The notes under the pieces: generated by a model
Told to the model about the DNA's origin: nothing
The model's input: only the letters and a program-made list of their open reading frames with translations
Database searches by the model: none
Origin: Christiangramia sabulilitoris
Lineage (GTDB): Bacteria; Bacteroidota; Bacteroidia; Flavobacteriales; Flavobacteriaceae
DNA: 64,000 nt
Direction of reading: 5' to 3'
Assembly: GCF_007050985.1 (NCBI RefSeq)
Contig: NZ_VHSF01000002.1
Location: 372,001-436,000, forward strand
Shown here: one piece after another, positions 52,069-61,319 of the stretch
Numbering within the stretch: the stretch's first letter is position 1
How the letters are laid out: each line of letters starts with the position of its first letter
Program-made: the position numbers and the translations under genes

Positions 52069-54150
52069 CTAACTGGCTACTTTAGCTTTTTCTGTTTTTT
52101 TAAACAGTTCTCCTGCTTTTAACCTATGTCTGTATTCCTTGAGGTCATCACTTACTTCACCTATCATGAAGTATAATCCAATGATATTAGGGAAAGACAT
52201 GGCCAGGATCATCATATCTGAGAAATCAAGAACTGCTCCTAAACTTACAGAGGCTCCAATTACCACAAATACAAGGAATAGTACCTTATAAACGATCTCA
52301 TTCTTTTTACTCTTCCCGAATAGGTAAGTCCAGGCTCTCATACCGTAGTATGACCAGGAGATCATCGTAGAGAATGCGAACAAAAATACTGCGGTTGCAA
52401 GTACGTAGGGGAACCAGGAGATTACACTACCAAATGCAGTAGACGTAAGCTCTACTCCTCCTACACCAGCAACTTCATGCATTCCTGTAAAGATTAGCAC
52501 CAGGGCAGTTAAGGTACAAACCACAACTGTATCGATAAAAGGCTCTAAAAGGGCCACAAATCCTTCAGATGGCGGATGATTGGTTTTCGCAGCAGAGTGA
52601 GCGATTGCAGCAGAACCTACACCAGCCTCATTTGAGAATGCTGCTCGCTGGAACCCAACAATTAGAACTCCTATTACACCACCCTTGAGGGCACTAGGGC
52701 TGAAGGCTCCATCCCAGATCGCTGAAAATGCAGGACCAATATTTCCGAAGTTTACCCCAATAACCACCAGGGCACCCAGAACATAAACCGCTGCCATAAT
52801 TGGTACAATCTTACCGGTTACTTTAGCAATACTACTAATTCCTCCAATAATAACGACACCAACTAACACCGCTACTACCAATCCAAACCAGAAACCATTT
52901 CCAACCAACATTGGAAACTCACCGGCAAGAATAGAAAAGGACTGGTTAGCCTGGAACATGTTACCTCCACCAAAGGATGCTCCAATTGCGAGTATTGCGA
53001 AGAAACCTGCAAGGAATTTCCCAAGACCTCTTTTATTTCTTTTTTCAAGACCGTATCTCAGGTAGTTCATAGGTCCACCAAATACACGACCTTCAGAATT
53101 TATAAATCTATATTTTACACCAAGTGTACATTCCACGAATTTAGAAGACATCCCCAGTAAACCAGCAAGAATCATCCACATGGTCGCTCCTGCTCCTCCT
53201 AATGAGATAGCTACGGCCACACCGGCGATATTACCTAGTCCAACAGTTCCGGAAACCGCAGTCGCCAGTGCCTGAAAGTGAGTTACCTGTCCAGGTGCGT
53301 TGGGATCATCATACTTTCCCTTGGCAAGCTCAAGTGCATGTTTGAATCCTCTAATGTTGATAAAACCTAGTCTGATGGTAAAGAACAAAGCTCCAAGAAC
53401 CAGCCATACTACGATAAAGGGAATATTTTTTTGCTGTGGATCACCGTTTGGATGCAACAATACGATTGGTTCATCATATTCGATACTGGCAAAATACTGG
53501 GCACCCTGCTCAATAACATCCTCCTTATTTTCTGAATTATAAATGGTTTCGCCTTCATTAAGAAAGTGATTCAGAGAACCATCTGCATTTGCATAAACGT
53601 TGAAATTCTGGCCGTTCTTGGAAACAACAGCTACAAGATCTCCTTCCTTCACATGCTCTCCTTCGGCGACTTTCCATTCGCTAAGAACAAATTTCACATT
53701 TTCTTCCTGTGGATCCCAGTTAGGAGCTTCTATCCTCTTGATATCGGCATATACTTTTGGATCGTAAATTCCCATGGCCGAGAAAGGATCCCAGAAAAGT
53801 ACATTCCCCATACTCTCTACGATAGGGGCAAATGTTCCGTTAAAGTGTTCTGTGATAGCGTCTGCCTCAACTGTATAAGATTTTTCAACCTTATTACCTG
53901 CGCTATCGCTAACAACTACATCATATGAAATACCCTCTGTAAGGCCCTCTGCTCTATTAGATTCGAGACTAGTAGACTGGTTTGACCATTTATACTGGTA
54001 AGGAGGAGTTCCTCCAGTAACATCCAGTACGATAAACCCGTTATTGATAACATTTGAAGGGTTAACAACCTTCTCTTTTACGACTAGTTCTTGTGCAGAC
54101 AATGCAAAAATTGAAAATAAAAAGAACATTGAAAGTAGGTACTTTCTCAT
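52069..54150 (-). CDS. AGCS amino acid symporter with periplasmic SprB-like and lipoyl-like domains
   Basis: This 693-residue protein has three parts. Residues 1-20 are a signal peptide ending LSAQ. Residues 23-94 resemble a SprB repeat ([18 protein letters not shown], then [19 protein letters not shown]), and about 150-205 look like a lipoyl/biotinyl hairpin ([19 protein letters not shown] and [19 protein letters not shown]), where the position of the modified lysine reads as Gly180. From about 243 a complete AGCS transporter follows ([47 protein letters not shown]). The first two parts would be periplasmic. The 456-residue AGCS protein at 31134 lacks them. Transport of alanine or glycine is inferred. 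Confidence 0.85.
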   Translation of the reverse strand: MRKYLLSMFFLFSIFALSAQELVVKEKVVNPSNVINNGFIVLDVTGGTPPYQYKWSNQSTSLESNRAEGLTEGISYDVVVSDSAGNKVEKSYTVEADAITEHFNGTFAPIVESMGNVLFWDPFSAMGIYDPKVYADIKRIEAPNWDPQEENVKFVLSEWKVAEGEHVKEGDLVAVVSKNGQNFNVYANADGSLNHFLNEGETIYNSENKEDVIEQGAQYFASIEYDEPIVLLHPNGDPQQKNIPFIVVWLVLGALFFTIRLGFINIRGFKHALELAKGKYDDPNAPGQVTHFQALATAVSGTVGLGNIAGVAVAISLGGAGATMWMILAGLLGMSSKFVECTLGVKYRFINSEGRVFGGPMNYLRYGLEKRNKRGLGKFLAGFFAILAIGASFGGGNMFQANQSFSILAGEFPMLVGNGFWFGLVVAVLVGVVIIGGISSIAKVTGKIVPIMAAVYVLGALVVIGVNFGNIGPAFSAIWDGAFSPSALKGGVIGVLIVGFQRAAFSNEAGVGSAAIAHSAAKTNHPPSEGFVALLEPFIDTVVVCTLTALVLIFTGMHEVAGVGGVELTSTAFGSVISWFPYVLATAVFLFAFSTMISWSYYGMRAWTYLFGKSKKNEIVYKVLFLVFVVIGASVSLGAVLDFSDMMILAMSFPNIIGLYFMIGEVSDDLKEYRHRLKAGELFKKTEKAKVAS

Positions 54151-54300
54151 ATAGATTTTCGTTTATTAGATAAAGTTAAAATTTTAGCCGGTGAATATGC
54201 TAAAAAATTAGCCTAAATCAAACTTTTGGGAGTTAAAATGTGAATTTATTGTTAAACAGAATTTTATCCTGCGGTATACTATTTTAGTCTGTTTTCCGGT

Positions 54301-55311
54301 TTAGACATGGTAGTATTTTTTAAGACTTTCAATTTGATCTGGCCTGCCTATCATGATCAATTTAGATTCTTTTTCAAGTTTTAAGGATGGCTCAGGATTC
54401 ACCACATAATTACCTGAGGGAGATTTATAACCAATTATAGAACAACCGGTCTTTTTCCTGATATCAGTTTCAGCAATCGTTTTTTCCACTCCATCTGAAC
54501 AGACTTTTGAAAACGGGATCTGCTCCACGTTAATACTGTCATGCCTTCCCGAGACAGAAAGGTTATCCAGAAATTCCACCAGATCTGGAACAACCACCAG
54601 TGACGCCATATGACTTCCTCCAATCCTGTCTGGCATAATTACATTATCTGCCCCGGCGAGTTTCAATTTTTTATAACTGTTCTCCTCGGTGGCCCTGCTA
54701 ATGATCTTCAGGTCCTTTTTTAACTGCCTGGCTGAAAGCACAATGAACAAATTATCTGCATCACGGGGCAGCGCGCAAATTAAGGTAGATGCTCTTTCTA
54801 TTCCTGCCGTTTGAAGCATCTCATCTTCGGTTGCATTTCCTACTATATAATTTAGATCTTTATTCCCAATACCCTGGAAAACTTCTTCATTCCTTTCAAT
54901 GATAACAAAATCCTTTCGGTAATCGATTAGTTTTTGCACAGCTTCTTTTCCATTCTGTCCATATCCACAAACGATAACATGATCCATAAAAGAATCAATT
55001 CTTTTTTTCATTTTATTACGCTTTAGATTACCAATATTATTCTTGTTTAAAACATATTCAGTTATTGTGGAAAGACCAAAACCGAATATAAACAGTCCCG
55101 AAATTATAAAAACCGAAGTAAAAAGCTTACCGTACGGCCCCATTGGCTGCACCTCTCCATAACCAACCGTACTAAGGGTAATTATAGTCATATATAAGGC
55201 ATCTACCCAGGTGTGATCATGCAGATATCGAAATCCAATTAACCCGGTAAAAAACACCAGGATAATTAATACAATCGCAAGTTTTAATTTTGAATCTAGC
55301 AGTCTGGTCAT
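54301..55311 (-). CDS. Potassium channel with RCK (TrkA-N/TrkA-C) domains
   Basis: This 336-residue protein has two membrane helices around a K+ selectivity filter TVGYG (residues 48-52, in ITLSTVGYGEV), then a cytoplasmic TrkA-N nucleotide-binding domain (HVIVCGYGQNGKEAVQKLID, IIERNEEVFQGI, IVGNATEDEMLQTAGIERA) and a TrkA-C domain near the end (GCSIIGYKSPSGNYVVNPEPSLKLEKESKLIMIG). It is a two-helix calcium- or nucleotide-gated K+ channel of the MthK type. Its start overlaps the PspC stop by 4 bases (ATGA), so it is the last gene of DUF2851-pspC-channel. Confidence 0.93.
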   Translation of the reverse strand: MTRLLDSKLKLAIVLIILVFFTGLIGFRYLHDHTWVDALYMTIITLSTVGYGEVQPMGPYGKLFTSVFIISGLFIFGFGLSTITEYVLNKNNIGNLKRNKMKKRIDSFMDHVIVCGYGQNGKEAVQKLIDYRKDFVIIERNEEVFQGIGNKDLNYIVGNATEDEMLQTAGIERASTLICALPRDADNLFIVLSARQLKKDLKIISRATEENSYKKLKLAGADNVIMPDRIGGSHMASLVVVPDLVEFLDNLSVSGRHDSINVEQIPFSKVCSDGVEKTIAETDIRKKTGCSIIGYKSPSGNYVVNPEPSLKLEKESKLIMIGRPDQIESLKKYYHV

Positions 55312-55538
55312 AGATCAAATACAGAAGTTCTCTTTGTATAAATAAGGTCTTTTAGTTTTAGCCAGAAGGCCAGGGTAAGATAAATTATAAAACCTGCTCC
55401 CATTGTAAAGAAGGAGGTATAAATAAAAAAGAGTCTGACGTTCTTCGCCCGCATACCCAGTTTATCTGCCAGACGCGAGGAAACGTAAAACCCATGCTTT
55501 TCCAGGTAATGTCTAATGTTTGAAACAAACGTTGTCAT
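55308..55538 (-). CDS. PspC-domain membrane protein
   Basis: This 76-residue protein fits the PspC family: GFYVSSRLADKLGMRAKNVRLFFIYTSFFTMGAGFIIYLTLAFWL, with one membrane helix. In enterobacteria PspC senses envelope stress, but small PspC-like proteins in Bacteroidota are not proven to do so. It overlaps the K+ channel gene by 4 bases and lies 9 bases from DUF2851. Confidence 0.88.
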   Translation of the reverse strand: MTTFVSNIRHYLEKHGFYVSSRLADKLGMRAKNVRLFFIYTSFFTMGAGFIIYLTLAFWLKLKDLIYTKRTSVFDL

Positions 55539-55547
55539 ACCACAAAT

Positions 55548-56828
55548 TTAAATGTATTTAGGAGATTTCTTCAACAATGAAGCGCCCAATTCACAATGCA
55601 GGCATTTATTTAAACTGCAATAATTATTTTTTAATTGTAATAAAGCCTGGGAATCCATGGCATTTTTAGCCAATCCCGGTCTCAATTCATTAAAAACCTG
55701 GATCACAGAATTCTTTTCATTTTTTATTCCTGTAATTAGATTCATCGTAGCCGCCGCATACCTATCACCAATAAAACGACTATAGCAGTGTTTTAGAGGT
55801 ATTATGCAATTTATCAATAAAAGATCGATAAAATCTGAAGTTAAATTTTTCGCTCTGGCTGCATGGTTTTTTCCAAAATTATAGTGAGTTTGCCAATATT
55901 CTGAAATATTCACTGAAAGTATCCTTTTTAATTCTTCCGCAGTATTTGCCTGCATTAGATCCTGGAACAAGCTTTTGTTTTCTGAATAAAGCGCCGCTAA
56001 TTGTGCCAACCGTATCGTGGGGAAATTATCAGGTCTTAGTCTGAAGAATTTAGGCTTCTCCAGGTGATCATTTTCCAGTCGATATTTGTGCTTCAGGTAA
56101 GAATACTCTTCTTGAAGCTTTTCGCCATAAAGGTCACCAAACTTTATCAGCCCTGCCTGACCCAGAAATAGTGCTTCCAGAGAAAAGCAGGTGCTGGTTT
56201 TCTGAACGATCTTAAAATCCAGGTTGCGTGCGAGGCTTAGAAAAGAGTCAGAATTTACTTTTAGCCCGAAACTTCTGAATAACATAAAGTATAGCACTGC
56301 TTCCCAATCGTTACCAGTTTCCTTAAGCAATTCCGGTATCTGTGCAGATTTAGCCTCCAGCCTCTCAAAATAAAGTCGCTCCAGCCAATGGGTTACCTGG
56401 AATTCAGGAAAATTACTAAAATCATTTTCGCAATTCAATTTTGTGTGTTGCTTCAAAAGAAGTTTCTCATAAGCTTGCAAAATTTCGGCATCAACCCGTG
56501 AATTCAATACCAGCGTTGGGATAACAGAATTGTCCTGCCTGTAAATCTCAACGTCATGATCCCAGACCACATGAAGTATAACATTATCATAATTAGGATC
56601 GGCTTCATGACGGTGGAAGTACCAGTCTGAAGATCTCAGGTGCATCTCAACGTTGCCCGCCCATAAATGTTCACCTATCTGGATTTGCGCATTAAAAAAA
56701 TCCGGGCCCGAAAGATAGTTTTGTGATCCCGGGTGGATAATATGAATGCATTCACCTTCTGATGTTTCAATATCTACGGTATCAAACTTCTGAAACTTCC
56801 AAACATGATATAAAAAATCTTCCTTCAC
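55548..56828 (-). CDS. DUF2851 family protein
   Basis: This 426-residue protein begins at GTG 56828, since a stop lies just upstream and no ATG fits. It matches DUF2851: start KEDFLYHVWKFQKF, then GPDFFNAQIQIGEHLWAGNVEMHLRSSDWYFHRH and NVILHVVWDHDVEIYR, with a Cys-rich end (KNNYCSLNKCLHCELGASLLK). No function is established; the beta-rich N-terminal part and cysteines could bind a metal. It heads a tight operon with a PspC protein and a K+ channel. Confidence 0.9.
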   Translation of the reverse strand: MKEDFLYHVWKFQKFDTVDIETSEGECIHIIHPGSQNYLSGPDFFNAQIQIGEHLWAGNVEMHLRSSDWYFHRHEADPNYDNVILHVVWDHDVEIYRQDNSVIPTLVLNSRVDAEILQAYEKLLLKQHTKLNCENDFSNFPEFQVTHWLERLYFERLEAKSAQIPELLKETGNDWEAVLYFMLFRSFGLKVNSDSFLSLARNLDFKIVQKTSTCFSLEALFLGQAGLIKFGDLYGEKLQEEYSYLKHKYRLENDHLEKPKFFRLRPDNFPTIRLAQLAALYSENKSLFQDLMQANTAEELKRILSVNISEYWQTHYNFGKNHAARAKNLTSDFIDLLLINCIIPLKHCYSRFIGDRYAAATMNLITGIKNEKNSVIQVFNELRPGLAKNAMDSQALLQLKNNYCSLNKCLHCELGASLLKKSPKYI

Positions 56829-56875
56829 TATTCAAATGTATTAATTTAAACATTTGAATATCAGATTTTTATATT

Positions 56876-57571
56876 TTATTCAGGGAGTTTTTCTGCTACC
56901 TGATTTACAAAAGTCTGCACCCATTCTTCATACATTAATCCACTAGGATGAAGATTATCGCTGGCAATTAATTCCGGGTTATCCAATCCCAGCCTGGAGA
57001 TAGGAGTAATATTATAGAATGAAACATTAAACTCTTCTGCCACTCTTTTAAAAACCTCGTTAAAACGATCGATCTCTGCACTGATCTCTTCTTTTCTGGC
57101 CTTACCAAAAGGAGTATATCCATAATCTGGTATACTCACCGCGAAAACACCCTGCTCTTTGGTTTTGGAATGATTAATGGCTTTACGGAAGATAGTTCGC
57201 ATTTCATCTTCATATTCTGTAATTAATTTATTCTGGTATTGATTATTAACTCCTATCAGGATAGAAACCAGGTCGAATTCACGATGTATACTAAGCTCAT
57301 TATCCATTCCTCTTAATAAATCTTCGGTAGTCCATCCGGTTTTCGCAATTATCTTAGGAGGTGCTAGTTTATAATTGCGTGCACGCAATTCTTCAGCTAG
57401 TTGAACCGGCCAGCGCTCATTTTCCATCACACTTTCACCGATAGTGTAGGAATCGCCAAGGGCCAGGTAAGTATAATTAGGGTTCTCTGGCGCTTCATTA
57501 CTGGTTACATCTAAAGTAGTATTGCAGGATACCAGGATAAGACTGAAAAATAAAAAGTAGATTTTCTTCAT
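56876..57571 (-). CDS. SGNH/GDSL-family lipoprotein hydrolase
   Basis: This 231-residue protein has a lipobox (ILVSC, Cys16) and an SGNH hydrolase fold: block I YLALGDSYTIGESV with Ser41, LISILIGVNNQYQNKL with the conserved Asn, and block V SDNLHPSGLMYEEW with the catalytic Asp and His. Such enzymes remove acyl or acetyl groups from lipids or polysaccharides at the cell surface. It lies 47 bases upstream of DUF2851 but may be an independent unit. Confidence 0.9.
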   Translation of the reverse strand: MKKIYFLFFSLILVSCNTTLDVTSNEAPENPNYTYLALGDSYTIGESVMENERWPVQLAEELRARNYKLAPPKIIAKTGWTTEDLLRGMDNELSIHREFDLVSILIGVNNQYQNKLITEYEDEMRTIFRKAINHSKTKEQGVFAVSIPDYGYTPFGKARKEEISAEIDRFNEVFKRVAEEFNVSFYNITPISRLGLDNPELIASDNLHPSGLMYEEWVQTFVNQVAEKLPE

Positions 57572-57650
57572 AACGAGTTTTTACGGTTTGAAAATAGAAT
57601 ATTTGTTACTAACCTGAAATAAATCTGCAGGCTTTTCCTTATTACGGGCA

Positions 57651-57678
57651 TAAAAAAACCCCACTGTATAGTGGGGTT
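57651..57678 (-). terminator. Terminator of the cysteine synthase-type gene
   Basis: AACCCCACT/AGTGGGGTT stem with a 4-base loop; followed by a T run on the minus strand. Confidence 0.92.
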
Positions 57679-57699
57679 AATAATAATAAGAGTTTAAAT

Positions 57700-58680
57700 C
57701 TATTCTATATAGCCCATTTTTCTCATCCAATCGTCGTTATACATTTTACCAACATACCGGCTTCCGTGGTCATGAAAAAGTACCACTACTACATCATCTT
57801 TGGTGAAATGATCTTTTAACTGTAGCAAACCTTTAACTGCTGCTCCTGCACTATTCCCAAGGAAGAAACCTTCTTCCTTGGCAAGCTTCTGAGTATAAAC
57901 CGCCGCATCTTTATCGGTTACCTTGGTAAAACCATCAATAACATCGAAATCAACATTCTTTGGAAGTATATCCTCTCCTATTCCTTCGGTTACATAAGGG
58001 TAGATCTCTTTCTCATCGAAAATACCAGTCTCATGATATTTTTTGAAAACAGAACCATAAGTATCTATTCCCCAGATCTTAATTTCCGGGTTTTGTTCCT
58101 TAAGATATTTACCAACCCCAGATATGGTTCCACCGGTTCCAACACCTACTACGAAGTGAGTCACTTTTCCATCAGTCTGTTTCCAGATCTCAGGTCCGGT
58201 AGTTTCATAATGTGCCTGCCTGTTTGCAAGGTTATCATATTGATTCACATACCAGGAATTAGGGGTTTCTTCAGCTAATCTTTTCGAGGTTGAATAATAC
58301 GATCGTGGATCGTCTGGTTCAACATCGGTAGGACAAACTACTACCTCGCTGCCAACAGCTCTAAGAATATCCATTTTTTCCTTGCTCTGCTTATCACTAA
58401 GCACGCAGATCATCTTGTAACCTTTGACGATGGCAACAAGAGCTAGTCCCATCCCCGTATTTCCTGAAGTTCCTTCAATTATGGTACCTCCTGGCTTCAA
58501 CAGACCTTTCTTTTCAGCATCTTCGACCATTTTTACAGCCATACGATCCTTCACCGAATTACCAGGATTAAAAGTTTCATATTTAGCAAGTACCAGGGCA
58601 TCGATCTCCTCGACGGTCTTGTTCATTTTAACAAGCGGAGTATTTCCTATGGTACCCAGTATATTTTCAGCGTATTCCAT
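57700..58680 (-). CDS. PLP-dependent cysteine synthase/cystathionine beta-synthase-type enzyme
   Basis: I start at ATG 58680 (MEYAENILGTIGNTPLV), not at the TTG two codons earlier, giving 326 residues. The Schiff-base Lys44 is in FNPGNSVKDRMAVK and the phosphate loop is EGTSGNTGMGLA; GVGTGGTISGVGKYLKE is typical. Sequences such as WGIDTYGSVFKKYHETG and YVTEGIGEDILPKNVDF are closer to cystathionine beta-synthase than to O-acetylserine sulfhydrylase, yet there is no CBS domain or heme region. It may make cysteine or cystathionine from serine derivatives. Confidence 0.9.
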   Translation of the reverse strand: MEYAENILGTIGNTPLVKMNKTVEEIDALVLAKYETFNPGNSVKDRMAVKMVEDAEKKGLLKPGGTIIEGTSGNTGMGLALVAIVKGYKMICVLSDKQSKEKMDILRAVGSEVVVCPTDVEPDDPRSYYSTSKRLAEETPNSWYVNQYDNLANRQAHYETTGPEIWKQTDGKVTHFVVGVGTGGTISGVGKYLKEQNPEIKIWGIDTYGSVFKKYHETGIFDEKEIYPYVTEGIGEDILPKNVDFDVIDGFTKVTDKDAAVYTQKLAKEEGFFLGNSAGAAVKGLLQLKDHFTKDDVVVVLFHDHGSRYVGKMYNDDWMRKMGYIE

Positions 58681-58698
58681 TTTCAAATTTTAAGACTG

Positions 58699-58730
58699 CA
58701 AATGTAAAAAATCCTAAGGCCTTAATCCAA
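58699..58730 (-). promoter_or_regulatory. Candidate promoter of the cysteine synthase-type gene
   Basis: On the minus strand, TTG at 58728-58730 and TACATTTG at 58699-58706, spaced by 21 bases. The -7 element is 18 bases from the start codon. Confidence 0.5.
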
Positions 58731-58762
58731 GGATAGTAAGGCTTATATTTTGGTCGGAAATT

Positions 58763-59995
58763 CTATTCGAACTTAATAGCTTTTACCGGCGAGATTTTAG
58801 CAATGATAAGAGAAGGTATAAGCAGCATTAGCATGCATAGCAACAAGGTTCCCAGGTTTACAGCCAGGATATAATCCCAGTTAAGGTATACTGGCACCTC
58901 GGTAACATAATAGGTTCGCGGGTCCAGTGGGATTAACTTAAAAAACTTTTGCAGGGCAAGGATCCCAATACCAATAAGGTTACCCCAAAAGAGCCCGAGT
59001 AAGATTAGATAACCGGCATTGTATAGAAATATTTTTCTTATACTCCAGTCAGATCCGCCCAGTGCTTTTAAAATACCGATCATTTGCGTACGTTCAAGAA
59101 TCAGAACAAGTAGTGCCGTGATCATATTAATACCGGCCACAAGGATCATAATACCTATAATTAAAGCAATATTAAAATCGAAAAGAGAGAGCCATTCAAA
59201 AATGGAATAATATTTCTGGCTGATGGTTTGGGTATCCAGAAAGGAACCGGTATTCTCATACACTTCATTTCCCTTTTGATCCAGATCCTCAAAATCATCT
59301 ACAAAAACCTCAAAATTTCCTACCTGGTCATCTTCCCACCTGTTGATACGTTGTATGTGTCTAATATCTGCCAGTAAATAGAGTTCATCAAACTCCTGAA
59401 AACCAGATTCATAAATTCCTGTGATTTCGAACCCTCTTACCACAGGACGTTCACTATCTTCCCGTAGAAAATAAGTGGGAACCTTATCACCTGTTTTAAG
59501 TCGCAGCCTGTTGGCCAGATACTGGGAAATTAAAATTTGATCATTAAGTCTGTTGGAAAAATCGGGAAGCTCTCCTTCGATAAGGAACTCCTCGAAATAA
59601 TCCCAGTTATAATCATCTCCTACCCCTTTTACAATAACTCCCTCAAAATCCTCATTTGTCCTTATCACCGCAAATTTTGTAGCTACTGCCTGGATGTGTT
59701 TTATCCCATCAACCGAAGTAAATTCCGGATAGAAATCCTGATTCCTGGAAACCGGGATCAAAGAGACTTTGGAATTATTATTATCGTAGCTGGAAATATT
59801 AATATGACCATTAAAAGCAGCGATCTTATCCCTGATCTTTTCCTGCAGTCCGAGCCCTGTAGCAAAGGCTACCAGCATCATAATAATACCAATAGCGATC
59901 GCTGTGATCGCTATTTTTATTATAGGTGCAGATATGCTACTTTTATATTTTTTAGCGCTGATTAGCCGCTTTACAACGAAATACTCGAAATTCAA
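58763..59995 (-). CDS. ABC transporter permease, LolE/FtsX-type
   Basis: This 410-residue inner-membrane protein has the LolC/LolE/MacB-like layout: first helix IKIAITAIAIGIIMMLVAFATGLGLQEKIRD, a large periplasmic domain (about 50-280), then three helices near the end (ALIIGIMILVAGINMITALLVLILERTQMIGILKALGG is the characteristic region). In proteobacteria such permeases extract lipoproteins from the inner membrane. The start is TTG 59995 (NFEYFVVKRLISAKK); a stop lies upstream and no ATG is available. Its start is 6 bases from that of the divergent NamZ gene. No ATPase gene is adjacent. Confidence 0.88.
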   Translation of the reverse strand: MNFEYFVVKRLISAKKYKSSISAPIIKIAITAIAIGIIMMLVAFATGLGLQEKIRDKIAAFNGHINISSYDNNNSKVSLIPVSRNQDFYPEFTSVDGIKHIQAVATKFAVIRTNEDFEGVIVKGVGDDYNWDYFEEFLIEGELPDFSNRLNDQILISQYLANRLRLKTGDKVPTYFLREDSERPVVRGFEITGIYESGFQEFDELYLLADIRHIQRINRWEDDQVGNFEVFVDDFEDLDQKGNEVYENTGSFLDTQTISQKYYSIFEWLSLFDFNIALIIGIMILVAGINMITALLVLILERTQMIGILKALGGSDWSIRKIFLYNAGYLILLGLFWGNLIGIGILALQKFFKLIPLDPRTYYVTEVPVYLNWDYILAVNLGTLLLCMLMLLIPSLIIAKISPVKAIKFE

Positions 59996-60001
59996 TATCC
60001 T

Positions 60002-61243
60002 ATGATTAAGAGGTTGCTCAAAAGTACATTTTTATTCTCTTTTATCGGAATTCTTTCCTGTGGAAACACAAACCATGAAACTCTGAACAATTCAGAAAAT
60101 AGCGTGGCGTCCACAGATACCCTTCAATCAAATTCAGAAATCATTTTAGGGGCGAACAGGACCCGGGAATATCTTCCCTTGCTAAAAAATAAAAAAGTAG
60201 CGATCATTGGAAACCAGACCTCGATCATAAAAACCCGAAAAGGAGATTACACGCATCTGGTAGATTCCTTATTAAGCCTAAACATCAATATCAAAAAAGT
60301 CTTTGCTCCGGAACACGGTTTTCGCGGTACTGCAGATGCAGGCGAAATTGTAAAAGACGGGATCGATACAAAAACCGGATTGCCGGTTGTTTCATTATAT
60401 GGTAGTAATAAAAAACCATCGGCAGAAACCCTGCAAGGAATAGATATTCTCATTTTCGACATACAGGATGTAGGAGCTCGGTTTTATACGTATATATCTA
60501 CGCTGCATTATATAATGGAAGCGGCTGCAGAAAACAACATCCCGCTTATTATTCTGGACAGACCCAATCCTAACGGGCATTATATTGATGGACCTCTTTT
60601 GAAAAAGGAACATTCAAGTTTCGTTGGGATGCATCCGGTACCTGTGGTTCACGGGATGACCATCGCAGAATATGCTCAAATGATCAATGGTGAAAACTGG
60701 CTTAAAGATGGAATTAAAGCTGAATTAAATATTATAGCCCTAAAGAATTACGATCATACAAAATCGTATTCTTTACCTAGAAAACCTTCTCCCAACCTTC
60801 CCAATGAAAAAGCCATAAATCTTTATCCCAGTTTATGTTTTTTTGAAGGTACTAATGTGAATGCCGGCAGAGGCACAGATAAGCAATTTCAGGTATTCGG
60901 TTCACCATACCTGAACCAAAACTATTATGACTTCAGCTATACCCCGCAATCTAAAGATGGGGCTACCAATCCCAAGCATTTAGGAAATAAATGTTTCGGA
61001 AGGGACCTGACCAATTCAGAATATTTATCGGCTTTAAACCTGGAATGGCTAATTGAGGCTTATGAGCATACCTCTAATAAAAAGGAGTTTTTTAATTCAT
61101 TTTTTACAAAACTTGCCGGGACTAAAAAACTTCAGGCGCAAATTGAAAGTGGCTGGTCCTTGAACCAAATCCGGGATAGCTGGAAAGAGGATTTATCTAG
61201 TTATGATCTAATGAGAAAAAAATATCTGCTTTACCAGCTATAA
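60002..61243 (+). CDS. namZ: Exo-beta-N-acetylmuramidase NamZ (DUF1343)
   Basis: This 413-residue lipoprotein (lipobox ILSC) belongs to the DUF1343/NamZ family, which removes terminal MurNAc from peptidoglycan fragments. Family sequences are ILGANRTREYLPLLKNKKVAIIGNQTSI, VFAPEHGFRGTADAGE, DIQDVGARFYTYISTLHYIMEAA, LDRPNPNG, VGMHPVPVVHGMTIAEYA, and the late YPSLCFFEGTNVNAGRGTDKQFQVFGSPYL. It acts in the periplasm and supplies cell-wall sugars for recycling. Start ATG 60002, divergent from the ABC permease. Confidence 0.93.
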   Translation: MIKRLLKSTFLFSFIGILSCGNTNHETLNNSENSVASTDTLQSNSEIILGANRTREYLPLLKNKKVAIIGNQTSIIKTRKGDYTHLVDSLLSLNINIKKVFAPEHGFRGTADAGEIVKDGIDTKTGLPVVSLYGSNKKPSAETLQGIDILIFDIQDVGARFYTYISTLHYIMEAAAENNIPLIILDRPNPNGHYIDGPLLKKEHSSFVGMHPVPVVHGMTIAEYAQMINGENWLKDGIKAELNIIALKNYDHTKSYSLPRKPSPNLPNEKAINLYPSLCFFEGTNVNAGRGTDKQFQVFGSPYLNQNYYDFSYTPQSKDGATNPKHLGNKCFGRDLTNSEYLSALNLEWLIEAYEHTSNKKEFFNSFFTKLAGTKKLQAQIESGWSLNQIRDSWKEDLSSYDLMRKKYLLYQL

Positions 61244-61256
61244 TTAGTTTAATCGA

Positions 61257-61302
61257 AAAAATAGAAAGCCTAATCATTGCGATGCTCTGGCATTCTATTT
61301 TT
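61257..61302. terminator. Possible bidirectional terminator between namZ and the thioredoxin-fold gene
   Basis: AAAAATAGAA/TTCTATTTTT inverted repeat around a 26-base loop, between two convergent genes. Stem is A/T-rich. Confidence 0.45.
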
Positions 61303-61319
61303 CATATTCAGGTTCTTAT

